Shown here one piece after another: positions 33,417 through 42,660 of a DNA stretch of 64,000 nucleotides (positions within the stretch are counted from its first letter, which is position 1; each line of letters starts with the position of its first letter). Source of the DNA: Pantanalinema sp. (lineage in GTDB: Bacteria; Cyanobacteriota; Sericytochromatia; S15B-MN24; UBA4093); contig DATNQI010000004.1 of assembly GCA_036704125.1 (NCBI GenBank), positions 47,198-111,197 on the forward strand, written 5' to 3'. Below the pieces are notes generated by a model that searched no databases, was not told the origin of the DNA, and saw nothing but the letters and a program-made list of their open reading frames with translations. A program made the translations under genes and the position numbers.

Positions 33417-34550
33417 TTAGCGGCCGTAGGCCAGGTCGACGACCTTCTTGGCGGCTTCCTGCATGGTGGCGGCCGGGATCAGGTTGGATCCGGCGAGGAG
33501 CTTGCGGCCCTCTTCCTCGGCGGTGCCGGAGAGGCGAACCACGATGGGAACCTTGATCTCCATGCCCGAGGTCGCCTCGAGGACGCCCTTGGCGACCTCG
33601 TCGCAGCGGGTGATGCCGCCGAAGATGTTGATGAGGACGCCCTTCGGCTTCTCCATCATGACGACTTCGAGGGCGTTCTTGACGACCGAAGCCTTGGCGC
33701 CGCCGCCGATGTCGAGGAAGTTCGCGGCAGCGCCGCCCTCACGGCCGACCGCGTCGAGCGTGGTCATGACCAGGCCCGCGCCGTTGCCCATGATGCCGAT
33801 GTCGCCGTCCAGGTGGACGTAGGTCAGGCCGCGGGTGCGGGCCTCGTCCTCGATGGCGTTGTCCTCTTCCGACTCCTGCCAGGCAGCGAGCTCGGGCTGA
33901 CGGAACAGGGCGTTCTCGTCGATGTCCATCTTGCAGTCGGCAGCGATGACGGTGCCTTCCTTGGTGACGACCAGGGGGTTGATCTCGGCGAGGGTCGCGT
34001 CCGACTGGATGAAGGCCTTGTAGAGGAGCTTCAGGAACTTGGTGTATTCCTTGATGTAGGCGCGATCGAGCTTGGCGTCGAAGATCAGCTGGCGGATCTG
34101 GTAGTCGGTGAGGCCCAGGGCGGGGTCGACCCAGATCTTGGCGAGCTTCTCGGGGGTCTTCTCGGCCACCTCTTCGATGTCCATGCCGCCCTCGGCGCTG
34201 ACCATGACGACGACCTTGCGCGCATCGCGGTCGAAGATCATGCCCAGGTAGTATTCCTTGTCGATGTTGACGCCTTCCTCGACGAGGACCTTCTTGACGA
34301 TGAGGCCCTTGAGGTCCATCCCGAGGATCTGCTTGCCCATGTCGTAGGCTTCGTTCGGGGTCTTGGCGAGCTTGACGCCGCCGGCCTTGCCGCGGCCGCC
34401 GACGTGGACCTGGGCCTTGACGACGACGAGCTTGCCGAACTCGGTGGCGATGTTCTTGACTTCATCAGGCGAATAGGCGACCTGGCCGCGCGGGGTGGGC
34501 ACGCCGTACTTGGCGAGGACCTGCTTGGCCTGGAACTCATGAATCTTCAT
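33417..34550 (-). CDS. sucC: Succinate-CoA ligase beta subunit
   Basis: The 377-residue protein starts [18 protein letters not shown], the standard SucC beginning, at ATG 34550 (AGGGAGA about 11 bases upstream). It has an ATP-grasp domain ([20 protein letters not shown]) and the C-terminal ligase domain ([34 protein letters not shown]). The frame is open for about 100 codons upstream but only this start fits the family. A promoter with extended -10 lies at 34631-34639, so sucCD is probably independent of purA. Confidence 0.97.
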   Translation of the reverse strand: MKIHEFQAKQVLAKYGVPTPRGQVAYSPDEVKNIATEFGKLVVVKAQVHVGGRGKAGGVKLAKTPNEAYDMGKQILGMDLKGLIVKKVLVEEGVNIDKEYYLGMIFDRDARKVVVMVSAEGGMDIEEVAEKTPEKLAKIWVDPALGLTDYQIRQLIFDAKLDRAYIKEYTKFLKLLYKAFIQSDATLAEINPLVVTKEGTVIAADCKMDIDENALFRQPELAAWQESEEDNAIEDEARTRGLTYVHLDGDIGIMGNGAGLVMTTLDAVGREGGAAANFLDIGGGAKASVVKNALEVVMMEKPKGVLINIFGGITRCDEVAKGVLEATSGMEIKVPIVVRLSGTAEEEGRKLLAGSNLIPAATMQEAAKKVVDLAYGR

Positions 34551-34630
34551 GTGGTGGGGATCTCCCTGGTCATGATGGGGCGATGTGGCGCTCAAGAAGA
34601 GGGCTGTGCCGCTTCGAGCGCGTCGCGTCC

Positions 34631-34639
34631 ATTCTACCA
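34631..34639 (-). promoter_or_regulatory. Extended -10 promoter of sucCD
   Basis: Minus-strand TGGTAGAAT, identical to the element at 38503-38511, lies about 80 bases before the sucC start in the 151-base purA-sucC gap. No clear -35 is seen. Confidence 0.55.
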
Positions 34640-34701
34640 AGCGCGTCGCCATCCCACAAGGAACGGCGACGCGGCGGCTACGGCAGGATAAACCGGGGTT
34701 G

Positions 34702-35985
34702 TCAGGCGAACAGATCGGCCCGGACGATCGTGGCCTCGCGATCGGGGCCGACCGAGACCATGGCGATCGGCACGCCCGAGAGCGCTTCGAGGCGCTCCAG
34801 GTAGGCCCGGGCGTTGGCGGGCAGGTCCTCGTAGCGCCTCGAAGCGCCGGTGGGGGCATTCCAGCCGCTCAGGGTCTCGTAGACGGGCTCGCAGGCCGCC
34901 AGGTCCTCCGCGTCGTAGGGAAGCTCGGTGATCGTCTCGCCGTTCAGGCGGTAGGCCACGGCCACCTTGATTTCGTCGAAGCCGTCGAGCACGTCCAGCT
35001 TGGTGATGCAGAGGGCGTCCAGCCCGCTCGCGCGCACCGCCAGGCGCATGGCGACCGCGTCGAACCAGCCGCAGCGGCGCGGCCGGCCGGTGGTGGTGCC
35101 GTACTCGTGGCCCACGTCGCGCAGGCGATCGCCTTGCTCGTCGAACAGCTCGGTGGGGAAGGGGCCGCCGCCCACGCGGGTGGCGTAGGCCTTCGAGATG
35201 CCGAGCACCCGGTCGATGGCGCCGGGGCCGACGCCCGAGCCGACCGCGGCCCCGCCCGCCACCGGGTAGCTGGAGGTCACGAAGGGGTAGGTGCCCATGT
35301 CGATGTCGAGCAGGACGCCCTGGGCCCCCTCGAACAGGATGCGATCGCCCCGCTTCAGGGCCTCGTGGAGCAGCAAGGAGGTGTCCGCCACGTGGGGGCG
35401 CAGGCGCTCGCCCATGGCGAGCAGGTCGGTCGCCATGGGCTCCAGCGACAGCGGCGCGTGGCAGTGGATCTTCTCGAGGATCTCGTTGACCCGCCCGAGG
35501 GCCTCGGCGAGCTTGGCGCGGAACCGCTCGGGCTTGAGCAGGTCCATCACCCGGAAGCCGCGACGCAGGTACTTGTCGCCGTAAGCCGGGCCGATGCCGC
35601 GGCCGGTGGTGCCGATCTTGTTGGCGCGGCGCTCCTCGTCGAGCCGGTCCAGCAGCTTGTGGTAGGGCATGATGACGTGAGCGAGCGGGCTCACCGAGAG
35701 GTTGTCGAGCGAGAGGTCCTGGGCCCAGAGGCCGTCCAGCTCGGTGATGAAGGCCTCGGGATCGAGCACCGTGCCGTTGCCCACGAAGCAGCGCACCTCG
35801 GGGTAGAGGATGCCCGAGGGCACCAGGTGCAGCTTGAGGGTTCGATCGCCCACCACGACCGTGTGGCCGGCGTTGTTGCCGCCGCCGTAGCGAACGACCA
35901 CGTCGGCGCGCTCCGCGAGCAGGTCCGTGATCTTGCCCTTCCCCTCGTCCCCCCACTGGGCCCCGACGACTGCGACGTTGGCCAC
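34702..35985 (-). CDS. purA: Adenylosuccinate synthase
   Basis: The 427-residue enzyme joins IMP and aspartate using GTP, on the way to AMP. The P-loop-like GAQWGDEGKGK (8-18), GGNNAGHTVV, GTTGRGIGPAY, EGAQGVLLDID and TTTGRPRRCGW are present, all family signatures. It begins at GTG 35985 (AGGAAG 6 bases upstream), 23 bases after dnaB. The cluster rplI-dnaB-purA occurs in many bacteria. Confidence 0.98.
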   Translation of the reverse strand: MANVAVVGAQWGDEGKGKITDLLAERADVVVRYGGGNNAGHTVVVGDRTLKLHLVPSGILYPEVRCFVGNGTVLDPEAFITELDGLWAQDLSLDNLSVSPLAHVIMPYHKLLDRLDEERRANKIGTTGRGIGPAYGDKYLRRGFRVMDLLKPERFRAKLAEALGRVNEILEKIHCHAPLSLEPMATDLLAMGERLRPHVADTSLLLHEALKRGDRILFEGAQGVLLDIDMGTYPFVTSSYPVAGGAAVGSGVGPGAIDRVLGISKAYATRVGGGPFPTELFDEQGDRLRDVGHEYGTTTGRPRRCGWFDAVAMRLAVRASGLDALCITKLDVLDGFDEIKVAVAYRLNGETITELPYDAEDLAACEPVYETLSGWNAPTGASRRYEDLPANARAYLERLEALSGVPIAMVSVGPDREATIVRADLFA

Positions 35986-36008
35986 GATGCTTCCTGCTTT
36001 CTGGCTAG

Positions 36009-37376
36009 TTAGGCCGGCTCGGCCATGGTGGGCTGGGCGGTCAGGTTCTCGAAGCGGGTGTGCTCCTTCTCGAAGAAGAGCTTGACCGTGCCCACCGGGC
36101 CGTTACGGTGCTTGGCGATGATGACCTCGGCGACGTTCTTGTCCAGGCTCTCCTGGTTGTAGTACTCGTCGCGGTAGATGAACATGACGATGTCGGCGTC
36201 CTGCTCGATGGCGCCCGACTCGCGAAGGTCCGAGAGCATCGGGTGCTTGTCGGTGCGGCTCTCGACGGCGCGGCTGAGCTGGGACAGGGCGATGATGGGC
36301 ACGTTCAGCTCGCGCGCCAGCGCCTTGAGGTTGCGCGAGATGGCCGAGATCTCCTGCACGCGGTTGCCGTCCGAGCTGCTGCCGCCGCCGCTCATCAGCT
36401 GGAGGTAGTCGATGACGATCAGCCCCAGCTCCTTCTTCTCGAGGGCCTTGAGGCGGCGGGCCTTGCCGCGCACCTCCATGACCGTGATGGCCGGGGTGTC
36501 GTCGATGTAGATGGGGCTGGAGGCCAAAGTGCCGATGGCCTCGGTCAGCTTGGGCCAGTCGGTCTCGGACAGGAAGCCGGTCTTGATCCGGTGGGCGTTG
36601 ATGCGCGCCTCGGAGCAGATGAGGCGCTGCGCCAGCTGCTCCTTCGACATTTCCAGGCTGAAGACCATGACGGGCAGGTCGTTGAGCTTGGCGATGTTCT
36701 GGGCCAGGTTGAGCGCGAACGAGGTCTTCCCCATCGCGGGGCGGGCCGCGAGCACGATCATGTCGGAGGCGTGCAGGCCGCTCATCATGTAGTCGAGGTC
36801 GTAGTAGCCGGTCGCGTAGCCCATGACGTTGTCTTGATTCTCGTACCGGTGCTCGATGGTCTCGAAGGTGTCGCGCAGGATGTCCTTGATGTGCGAGATG
36901 TCCTTGGACGTGCGCCGGCCCTGGGCCACGTCGAAGATGATGCGCTCGGCCTCGTCGATGGTCTCGTCGAGCTTCCCCTTCTGGGAGTAGCCGAGCTCGA
37001 CGATCTTGGTGCCGCCGGTGATCAGCGCGCGAAGGGCGGCCTTCTCCTCGACGATGCGGGCGTAGTACTCGGCGTTGGCGGCGGTCGGGATCGACGCCGC
37101 GAGGTCCATCAGGTAGGTGTAGCCGCCGATCTCGTCCAGGCGATTGGACGTGCGCAGCTCGGTCGAGACCGTGACCAGGTCGACCGGCTCGCCGCGCTCG
37201 GCGATCATGAGGATCGTCTCGTAGAGGGTCGCGTGCGCGTGGCGGTAGAAGGACTCCGGCTTGAGGATCTCGGAGACCCGCACCAGGGCGTCGGCCGAGA
37301 TGAGGAGCGCGCCGAGCACCGACTGCTCGGCCTCGATGCTCTGGGGGGGGATGCGCTCTAGAAGAGGATCGTTCAT
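36009..37376 (-). CDS. dnaB: Replicative DNA helicase
   Basis: The 455-residue DnaB has the N-terminal primase-interacting domain (PPQSIEAEQSVLGALL) and a RecA-like ATPase with Walker A ARPAMGKTSFALN, VFSLEMSKEQLAQR, IVIDYLQLM and SQLSRAVE. It unwinds DNA ahead of the replication fork. Start ATG 37376 (MNDPLLERIPP) is preferred to 37400 because GGAG lies 6 bases before it. No intein is present. It lies between rplI and purA. Confidence 0.97.
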   Translation of the reverse strand: MNDPLLERIPPQSIEAEQSVLGALLISADALVRVSEILKPESFYRHAHATLYETILMIAERGEPVDLVTVSTELRTSNRLDEIGGYTYLMDLAASIPTAANAEYYARIVEEKAALRALITGGTKIVELGYSQKGKLDETIDEAERIIFDVAQGRRTSKDISHIKDILRDTFETIEHRYENQDNVMGYATGYYDLDYMMSGLHASDMIVLAARPAMGKTSFALNLAQNIAKLNDLPVMVFSLEMSKEQLAQRLICSEARINAHRIKTGFLSETDWPKLTEAIGTLASSPIYIDDTPAITVMEVRGKARRLKALEKKELGLIVIDYLQLMSGGGSSSDGNRVQEISAISRNLKALARELNVPIIALSQLSRAVESRTDKHPMLSDLRESGAIEQDADIVMFIYRDEYYNQESLDKNVAEVIIAKHRNGPVGTVKLFFEKEHTRFENLTAQPTMAEPA

Positions 37377-37407
37377 CTCGGCTCCGGCGAAAAGGGGCAT
37401 GGACAGA

Positions 37408-37457
37408 GGAAGCGAGGGCCATGTACCCGCCTCAAGCAGGCGTTAACCCTCGCTTCC
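37408..37457. other. Nested inverted repeat between rplI and dnaB
   Basis: An outer 11-bp pair (GGAAGCGAGGG at 37408-37418 with 37447-37457) encloses an inner 5-bp pair (37428-37432 with 37438-37442). Placed between two co-oriented genes, it may attenuate or process the transcript after rplI. There is no U-run on the minus strand. Confidence 0.5.
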
Positions 37458-37464
37458 GGGGTGT

Positions 37465-37914
37465 TTACTTTGCCTCGACGACGTGGACGCGCAGCTTGGC
37501 GGTCACCTCGGGGTGGACCTTGACGGCGAGGTCGTAGTAGCCGAGGGCGTGGATGGTGCCCTCCATCTCGATCTTGCGCTTGTCGATCTCGAAGCCGGTC
37601 TGCTTCTTGGTCTCGAGGGCGATCTCCTTGGAGGTGATGGCGCCGTAGAGGCGGCCGCCCTCGCCCGCCTTGGCCGGGATGGTCACGGTCTTCTCGGCGA
37701 TCTTGGCGGCGTACTCCTGCATCTCGGCCTTGAGCTTGTCCGCCTTTGCCTGGTCGCGCTTGGCCTTGTCGGCCACGGCCTTGAGGGCCGCGTCGGTGGC
37801 CTCGGTGGCGAGGTTGCGCGGCATGAGGTAGTTGCGGCCGTAGCCCTCCGACACCTCCACGACCTGTCCGGCCTTGCCGATGTCCTTGACGTCCTTGTTG
37901 AGGATGACGCGCAT
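37465..37914 (-). CDS. rplI: 50S ribosomal protein L9
   Basis: The 149-residue protein has the L9 N-terminal rRNA-binding domain (MRVILNKDVKDIGKAGQVV, then GYGRNYLMPRNLA), a long connecting helix and the C-terminal domain with GRLYGAITSKEIA. AGGGAGA precedes ATG 37914. It follows yajQ by 25 bases and precedes dnaB. Confidence 0.98.
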   Translation of the reverse strand: MRVILNKDVKDIGKAGQVVEVSEGYGRNYLMPRNLATEATDAALKAVADKAKRDQAKADKLKAEMQEYAAKIAEKTVTIPAKAGEGGRLYGAITSKEIALETKKQTGFEIDKRKIEMEGTIHALGYYDLAVKVHPEVTAKLRVHVVEAK

Positions 37915-37939
37915 GAGTGGTCTCCCTATCTAGCGATGG

Positions 37940-38431
37940 TTAGCGGTAGTTGACGTACTGCAGCTCGATGTCGAGGTCGACGCCCTTCAGCGCGGCGATC
38001 ACCGACTGGAGGTCGTCCTTGCTCTTGCCGGTGACGCGGATCTGGTCGTCCTGGATCTGCGCCTGGACCTTGAGCTTCTTCTCCTTGATCAGGTTGGTGA
38101 TCTTCTTGGCGCGGTCCTTGTCGATGCCCTGGCGGATGGTCAGCGTCTGCTTGACCGTGCCGCCGAGCCCCGCCTCGACCTTGCCGTGCTCCAGGCCCTT
38201 GAGCGGGATGTTGCGCTTGATCATGCGGTTCTCGAGGATGTCGACGACGTTCTTGAGCTTGAGCTCGTCGGGGGCCTTGACCGAGATGGTCTCCTTCTCG
38301 AGCGTCAGCTCGCAGCCGGTGCCTTTCAGGTCGAAGCGGGTCTCGATCTCCTTGTTGGCCTGGTGGATGGCATCGGTCATCGCGGGCATGTCGACCTGCG
38401 AAACGATGTCGAACGACGATTCTTTGGACAT
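37940..38431 (-). CDS. yajQ: YajQ-family nucleotide-binding protein
   Basis: The 163-residue protein matches YajQ/DUF520: SKESSFDIVSQVD at the start, ETRFDLKG, KSKDDLQSVIAALK and the C-terminal LQYVNYR. Members bind nucleotides or RNA, and some bind cyclic di-GMP; a c-di-GMP role here is only a possibility. Start ATG 38431 is chosen to match the family; GGAG lies 10 bases upstream. It is the first gene of yajQ-rplI-dnaB-purA. Confidence 0.93.
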   Translation of the reverse strand: MSKESSFDIVSQVDMPAMTDAIHQANKEIETRFDLKGTGCELTLEKETISVKAPDELKLKNVVDILENRMIKRNIPLKGLEHGKVEAGLGGTVKQTLTIRQGIDKDRAKKITNLIKEKKLKVQAQIQDDQIRVTGKSKDDLQSVIAALKGVDLDIELQYVNYR

Positions 38432-38502
38432 TTGACGTGATCTCCGCGAGACGTTCTGGGCGCTCACCCGGTCAGCCGGGCGCTTCTATGCGTACAAGGG
38501 TT

Positions 38503-38511
38503 ATTCTACCA
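38503..38511 (-). promoter_or_regulatory. Extended -10 promoter of yajQ-rplI-dnaB-purA
   Basis: Minus-strand TGGTAGAAT lies about 70 bases before yajQ. It is back-to-back with the plus-strand rlmH promoter at 38525-38553, so the two promoters occupy some 50 bases and may interfere. Confidence 0.6.
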
Positions 38512-38524
38512 TTCGCCCGCTTCC

Positions 38525-38553
38525 TTGACGCTCACCCCCCGACTGGGTAGAGT
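38525..38553 (+). promoter_or_regulatory. Sigma-70 promoter of rlmH-argS
   Basis: TTGACG (38525-38530) and TAGAGT (38548-38553) are exactly 17 bases apart. This is the best -35/-10 pair in the window and lies 62 bases before rlmH. Confidence 0.65.
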
Positions 38554-38614
38554 GGAAATTCTGGCTAATCGTGGGTTAAGAGCACCCGATGAGGGTCAAG
38601 GCGGGTTGTCGAAG

Positions 38615-39082
38615 GTGAAGTGGTCGGTGGTCGCCGTCGGGCGCGTCAAGGAGAGCTGGTACCGCGACGCGATCGCGGAGTATCACGGCAGGCTCCAGCA
38701 CTATCGCCCGTTCGCGATGATCGAGGTGGCCGAAGAGCGCCTGATTCCCGGCCGCGAGGCGCAGGTGATGCGCAAGGAGGCCGAGCGCATCGCTGACGCC
38801 TGCCCGCCGGGCCTTCGCATCGCGCTGAGCGAGCGCGGCGCGCGCGTCACCACCAGCCAGCTCACGGACAAGCTCGCGCAGTTCGAGGGGCAGGGCGTCC
38901 CTCACCTCTCGTTCGTGCTGGGCGGCCCGCAGGGCCTCGACCCCGACTTCATCCGGTCCTGCCACTGGGAGCTCTCGCTCTCGGGTCTGACCTTCCCCTA
39001 CCAGCTCGCGCGCCTGGTCCTGGTCGAGCAGCTTTACCGCTGCGAGACGCTGAGGCGCGGCGAGCCTTACCACAAGGCTTAG
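38615..39082 (+). CDS. rlmH: 23S rRNA (pseudouridine1915-N3)-methyltransferase
   Basis: The 155-residue SPOUT methyltransferase matches RlmH: start VKWSVVAVGRVKE, LSERGARVTTSQL, FVLGGPQGLD and C-terminal LVEQLYRCETLRRGEPYHK. It methylates pseudouridine in helix 69 of 23S rRNA. The GTG at 38615 fits the family N-terminus; an in-frame TTG at 38606 is possible. It shares a transcript with the DUF1934 gene and argS. Confidence 0.96.
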   Translation: MKWSVVAVGRVKESWYRDAIAEYHGRLQHYRPFAMIEVAEERLIPGREAQVMRKEAERIADACPPGLRIALSERGARVTTSQLTDKLAQFEGQGVPHLSFVLGGPQGLDPDFIRSCHWELSLSGLTFPYQLARLVLVEQLYRCETLRRGEPYHKA

Positions 39083-39086
39083 GCGC

Positions 39087-39518
39087 ATGATGAAACACCC
39101 CGTCTCGATCCGGGTCGAGAGCCGCCAGCTCGATGCGGAGGGCACCGAGGCCCGGCTCGAAAACCGCTACGAGGGGACCTGGTACCAGCAGGACAGCTCC
39201 GACTACGTGGTCTACCAGGACGAGGGCGTCCAGACCACCCTGCGCTGGGACGCGGACGAGTGGCGCCTGTTCCGTCGCGGGGCGGACCTCGAGGGCTTCC
39301 AGCTCTTCCGCCTCGAGCAGCCGACCGAGACCGAGCTGCGGATCCAGACGAGCACCCTGCCGCTGAAAACCGTCACCCACCGCATGCAGGTGACGCCCCT
39401 TCCCCGGGGCCGCGAGCTGTCGCTCGACTACACCCTGACCTCCGGGCCCGACCTCATCGGGAACTTCACGCTGATCATCCAACTGACGACTCACGAGGTG
39501 GACGAAACCCATGGCTAA
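39087..39518 (+). CDS. DUF1934 (YwiB-like) protein
   Basis: The 143-residue beta-rich protein matches DUF1934, a calycin-like fold of unknown role: VSIRVESRQLDAEG, YQDEGVQTTLRWD, LEQPTETELRIQTSTLPL and LDYTLTSGPDLIGNFTLIIQL. In Bacillus ywiB lies directly before argS, and the same arrangement occurs here, overlapping argS by 8 bases. The conserved link suggests a role with ArgRS or arginine, but none is established. Confidence 0.8.
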   Translation: MMKHPVSIRVESRQLDAEGTEARLENRYEGTWYQQDSSDYVVYQDEGVQTTLRWDADEWRLFRRGADLEGFQLFRLEQPTETELRIQTSTLPLKTVTHRMQVTPLPRGRELSLDYTLTSGPDLIGNFTLIIQLTTHEVDETHG

Positions 39519-41211
39519 TGCGACTCCCTCCCGCCCCACGGCGACCATCCGGACCCTCATCGCCGACGCCGTCTCGGACGCCCTGCGCCGGGCGGTCGAG
39601 GAGGGCGCTCTGCCCGCCGAGGCCATGACCCAGCCCACCATCGAGAAGCCCCGCGACCCCAAGTTCGGCGACTTCGCGACCAACGTGGCCATGACCCTCG
39701 CCAAGCCCGCCAGGAAGGCGCCGGCCGCGATCGCCCGGGCCATCGTCGATCGCATGGGCGAGGACGGCCTCTTCTCGAAGGTCGAGATCGCGAACCCCGG
39801 CTTCATCAACGTGACCCTCGAGGACGCGTGGCTCCAGGGCAACGTGAAGGCGATCCTCGAGGCGGGCGAGGCCTACGGCAAGACCGACGTGGCCCATGGC
39901 CAGGCGGTCATGATCGAGTACGTCTCGGCCAACCCCACCGGCCCGCTGCACGTGGGCCACGGCCGCTGGGCCGCGCTGGGCAGCACGCTCGCCAACCTCA
40001 TGAGCGCCGCCGGCTACAAGGTCAGCCAGGAGTTCTACATCAACGACGCCGGCAACCAGATGCTCAACCTGGGCCGCTCGGTCCTCTACCGCATGGAGGG
40101 CCGCGCGATCCCCGAGGGCGAGGCGGGCAAGGAATTCTACGGCGGCAGCACCATCTTCGACGTGGCTGGAGCCGCCAAGAACCAGATCGCAGGGGAGCTC
40201 GAGGGCCTGGACGAGGCGGCCAAGATCCAGCGCCTGACCCTTTTTGCCCGCGACTACTTCCTCGCCGCCCAGAAGGCGACGCTTGCGCGGATCAAGGTCG
40301 GCTTCGACGTGTGGTACAGCGAGACCACCCTGCACCAGAAGGGCGAGGTCCAGAAGGCCATCGCCATCCTGAAGGAGCGCGGGCACATGTTCGAGGAGGG
40401 CGGCGCCCTCTGGCTGCGCTCGACCGCCTTCGGCGACGACAAGGACCGGGTCGTGATCCGCGAGAACGGCATGCCCACCTACCTCGCGGCCGACATCGCC
40501 TACCACCTGGACAAGCTGCAGCGCACCCCCAAGCTGCTCAACATCTGGGGCGCCGACCACCACGGCTACGTGCCCCGCATGAAGGCCGCGGTCCAGGCCC
40601 TCGGCTATCCCGAGGACGCCCTCGAGGTCGTGATCGGCCAGCTCGTCTCGCTCTACCGCGCGGGCGAGCCGGTGCGCATGTCCAAGCGAACCGGCGAGAT
40701 GGTCACCCTCGACGAGGTCATCGACGAGGTCGGGCCCGACGCGGCGCGCTTCTTCCTCGTCATGCGCAGCGCGGACACCCCGCTCGACTTCGACCTGGAG
40801 CTCGCCAAGCAGCAGACCTCGGACAACCCGGTCTTCTACGTCCAGTACGCCCACGCCCGCATCTGCTCGATCCTCCGCAATGCCGAGGAGGCGGGCTTTG
40901 CGCCCGAGAGCCTCGAGGGCGCCGACCTGAGCCTGCTGATCCACCCGGACGAGCGCAGCCTCATGCTTCGGCTGGCGAGCTACCCCGACGAGATCGCCAA
41001 GGCCGCGCTGGCCCGCGAGCCGCACCGCATCGCGCGCTACGCCCAGGACCTGGCCGCGGACTTCCACCAGTTCTACACCAACTGCCGCGTGCTCAACCCC
41101 GCCGAGCCGGAGCTGACCCGTTCGCGCCTCTCGCTCTCGGTGGCGAGCCGCATCACGCTCGCCAGCGCGCTCGGGGGGATCCTCGGCGTCCAGGCGCCCG
41201 ACCGGATGTAG
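39511..41211 (+). CDS. argS: Arginyl-tRNA synthetase
   Basis: The 566-residue class I synthetase charges tRNA-Arg. It has the N-terminal Add-1 domain (KFGDFATNVAMTLAK), the HIGH motif as HVGH (YVSANPTGPLHVGHGR), the RMSKRTGEMVTL active-site loop and a C-terminal anticodon-binding DALR domain (VQYAHARICSILR...). Length is normal. It overlaps the upstream DUF1934 gene. Confidence 0.98.
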   Translation: MANATPSRPTATIRTLIADAVSDALRRAVEEGALPAEAMTQPTIEKPRDPKFGDFATNVAMTLAKPARKAPAAIARAIVDRMGEDGLFSKVEIANPGFINVTLEDAWLQGNVKAILEAGEAYGKTDVAHGQAVMIEYVSANPTGPLHVGHGRWAALGSTLANLMSAAGYKVSQEFYINDAGNQMLNLGRSVLYRMEGRAIPEGEAGKEFYGGSTIFDVAGAAKNQIAGELEGLDEAAKIQRLTLFARDYFLAAQKATLARIKVGFDVWYSETTLHQKGEVQKAIAILKERGHMFEEGGALWLRSTAFGDDKDRVVIRENGMPTYLAADIAYHLDKLQRTPKLLNIWGADHHGYVPRMKAAVQALGYPEDALEVVIGQLVSLYRAGEPVRMSKRTGEMVTLDEVIDEVGPDAARFFLVMRSADTPLDFDLELAKQQTSDNPVFYVQYAHARICSILRNAEEAGFAPESLEGADLSLLIHPDERSLMLRLASYPDEIAKAALAREPHRIARYAQDLAADFHQFYTNCRVLNPAEPELTRSRLSLSVASRITLASALGGILGVQAPDRM

Positions 41212-41234
41212 TCGAAGCCTGATCATGCGAACAC

Positions 41235-41263
41235 GGGACAACGGTGCAGGTTTTCGTTATACT
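41235..41263 (+). promoter_or_regulatory. Promoter of the FapA-like gene
   Basis: GGGACA (41235-41240) and TATACT (41258-41263) are 17 bases apart, 45 bases before the ATG at 41308. The -10 is good, the -35 moderate. Confidence 0.55.
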
Positions 41264-41307
41264 GTCTGCTTGCAGCCGGAGACCCCGATCACAAGAGCGT
41301 GTGCGTG

Positions 41308-42660
41308 ATGGAAACCTCGAAGCCGAAAGCCCCCACCGTCAAGGTCACGCTGAAGCAGCGTGGCCTCGAGGCCTGGGCCAAGATCACCCCCGCCGAGCCC
41401 GTCTCCTACGACGTGGTTCGCTCGGCCTTGCGCGAGCAGGGAGTGCGCGAGGGCATCGACGAGGCCGCCCTGGCCGCGCTGTGCGAGGCCCCCGAGAACG
41501 GCGAGACCCTCGTCGCGAACGGAGTCCCGCCCACGCCGGGCGAGAACGCCCGGATCGACTACCTCTTCCTCACCGAGGACGCGGGCTTCAACCCCCTGGT
41601 CGATCAGTTCGACCGGGCCGACTACCGCGAGGTCGCGCTGATCCAGAACGTCGTGCCGGGGCAGCTGCTCGCCCGCAAGACCCCGCCCACCGCGGGCGTC
41701 GCCGGGCGCGCCGTGACCGGCGAGCCCATCCCCGCAGCACCCGGCAAGGACGTCCACATCCTCGCCGGCAAGAACGTCGAGCTCTCCGCCAACAAGCTCG
41801 AGGCCTACGCGACCGTGACGGGCATCCCCAAGGTCGCCAAGAACCGCCTCAACGTCCTGCCCATCTTCCAGGTCAACGACGTGGACTTCTCGACGGGCAA
41901 CATCAACTTCCAGGGCTCGGTCCAGATCCGCGGCAGCGTCAACCCGGGCTTCGCCGTCAAGGCGACCGAGGACGTCACGATCGACGGCAACGTGGAGCAA
42001 GCGACCATCGAGTCCGGCGGCACGATCCGGGTCCGGGGCGGCGTCCGCTCGGCCGCGCATCTTCAGGCCCAGGAGGATGTGGAGGTGCGGTTCTGCGATT
42101 CCGAGTCGATCCTCGAGGCGCAGAGGGGGATCCTCGTCAAGGGCGACTCCCTGCACTGCACCCTCAAGGCGGGGCTGCGCATCGTGGTGGAGAACCGCCT
42201 GATCGGTGGCACGGCCCGCGCGGGGGAGTACATCCAGGCGAGCATCGCCGGGACCCGCGCCGAGACCCCCACCACGGTGGAGCTGGTCCAGGTCGGCAGC
42301 CAGGAGGAGCTCGAGCAGCTGAACGAGACGATCGCCGAGGTCGAGCAGAAGCTTTCGCAGGTCTCTGGCCGCATCCAGGCCCTGATGCGCGACCCCAAGG
42401 CGGGCGGTCCGGCCGACCTCCAGCGCCTGACCCCCGTCAAGATCACCCTCAACCTCCAGCTGGCGCAGCTCAAGACGCGCCACAAGCAGATGACCCAGCG
42501 CGAGTCCGGGCTGGAGCAGCCGCGCTTCGTGGTCAAGAGCGAGCTCTTCCCCGGGGTCACGGTGCGCTTCGTCACCCGCGAAGGCGAGCGGGCCCAGCGC
42601 ATCGTGAACAAGCAGTTCGCGGCCACCGCCCGCTTCGTCGAAGGGGAGATCGAGATCTGA
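41308..42660 (+). CDS. FapA-like (DUF342) protein
   Basis: The ~450-residue protein follows the DUF342/FapA plan: an N-terminal domain with GENARIDYLF, then a right-handed beta-helix (FSTGNINFQGSVQIRGSVNPGF, DVTIDGNVEQATIESGGTIRVRGG, LQAQEDVEVRF), a coiled-coil pair (residues ~330-375) and a C-terminal beta domain. Family members are polymer-like scaffolds linked to cell division or flagella, with roles poorly known. Start is either ATG 41308 or GTG 41299. Its TGA stop overlaps the CTG start of the next gene. Confidence 0.85.
   Translation: METSKPKAPTVKVTLKQRGLEAWAKITPAEPVSYDVVRSALREQGVREGIDEAALAALCEAPENGETLVANGVPPTPGENARIDYLFLTEDAGFNPLVDQFDRADYREVALIQNVVPGQLLARKTPPTAGVAGRAVTGEPIPAAPGKDVHILAGKNVELSANKLEAYATVTGIPKVAKNRLNVLPIFQVNDVDFSTGNINFQGSVQIRGSVNPGFAVKATEDVTIDGNVEQATIESGGTIRVRGGVRSAAHLQAQEDVEVRFCDSESILEAQRGILVKGDSLHCTLKAGLRIVVENRLIGGTARAGEYIQASIAGTRAETPTTVELVQVGSQEELEQLNETIAEVEQKLSQVSGRIQALMRDPKAGGPADLQRLTPVKITLNLQLAQLKTRHKQMTQRESGLEQPRFVVKSELFPGVTVRFVTREGERAQRIVNKQFAATARFVEGEIEI

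Noticed and set aside
38525..38614. Longer rlmH start at TTG 38525
   Set aside because: That codon is the -35 TTGACG of the promoter; the family N-terminus begins at GTG 38615.
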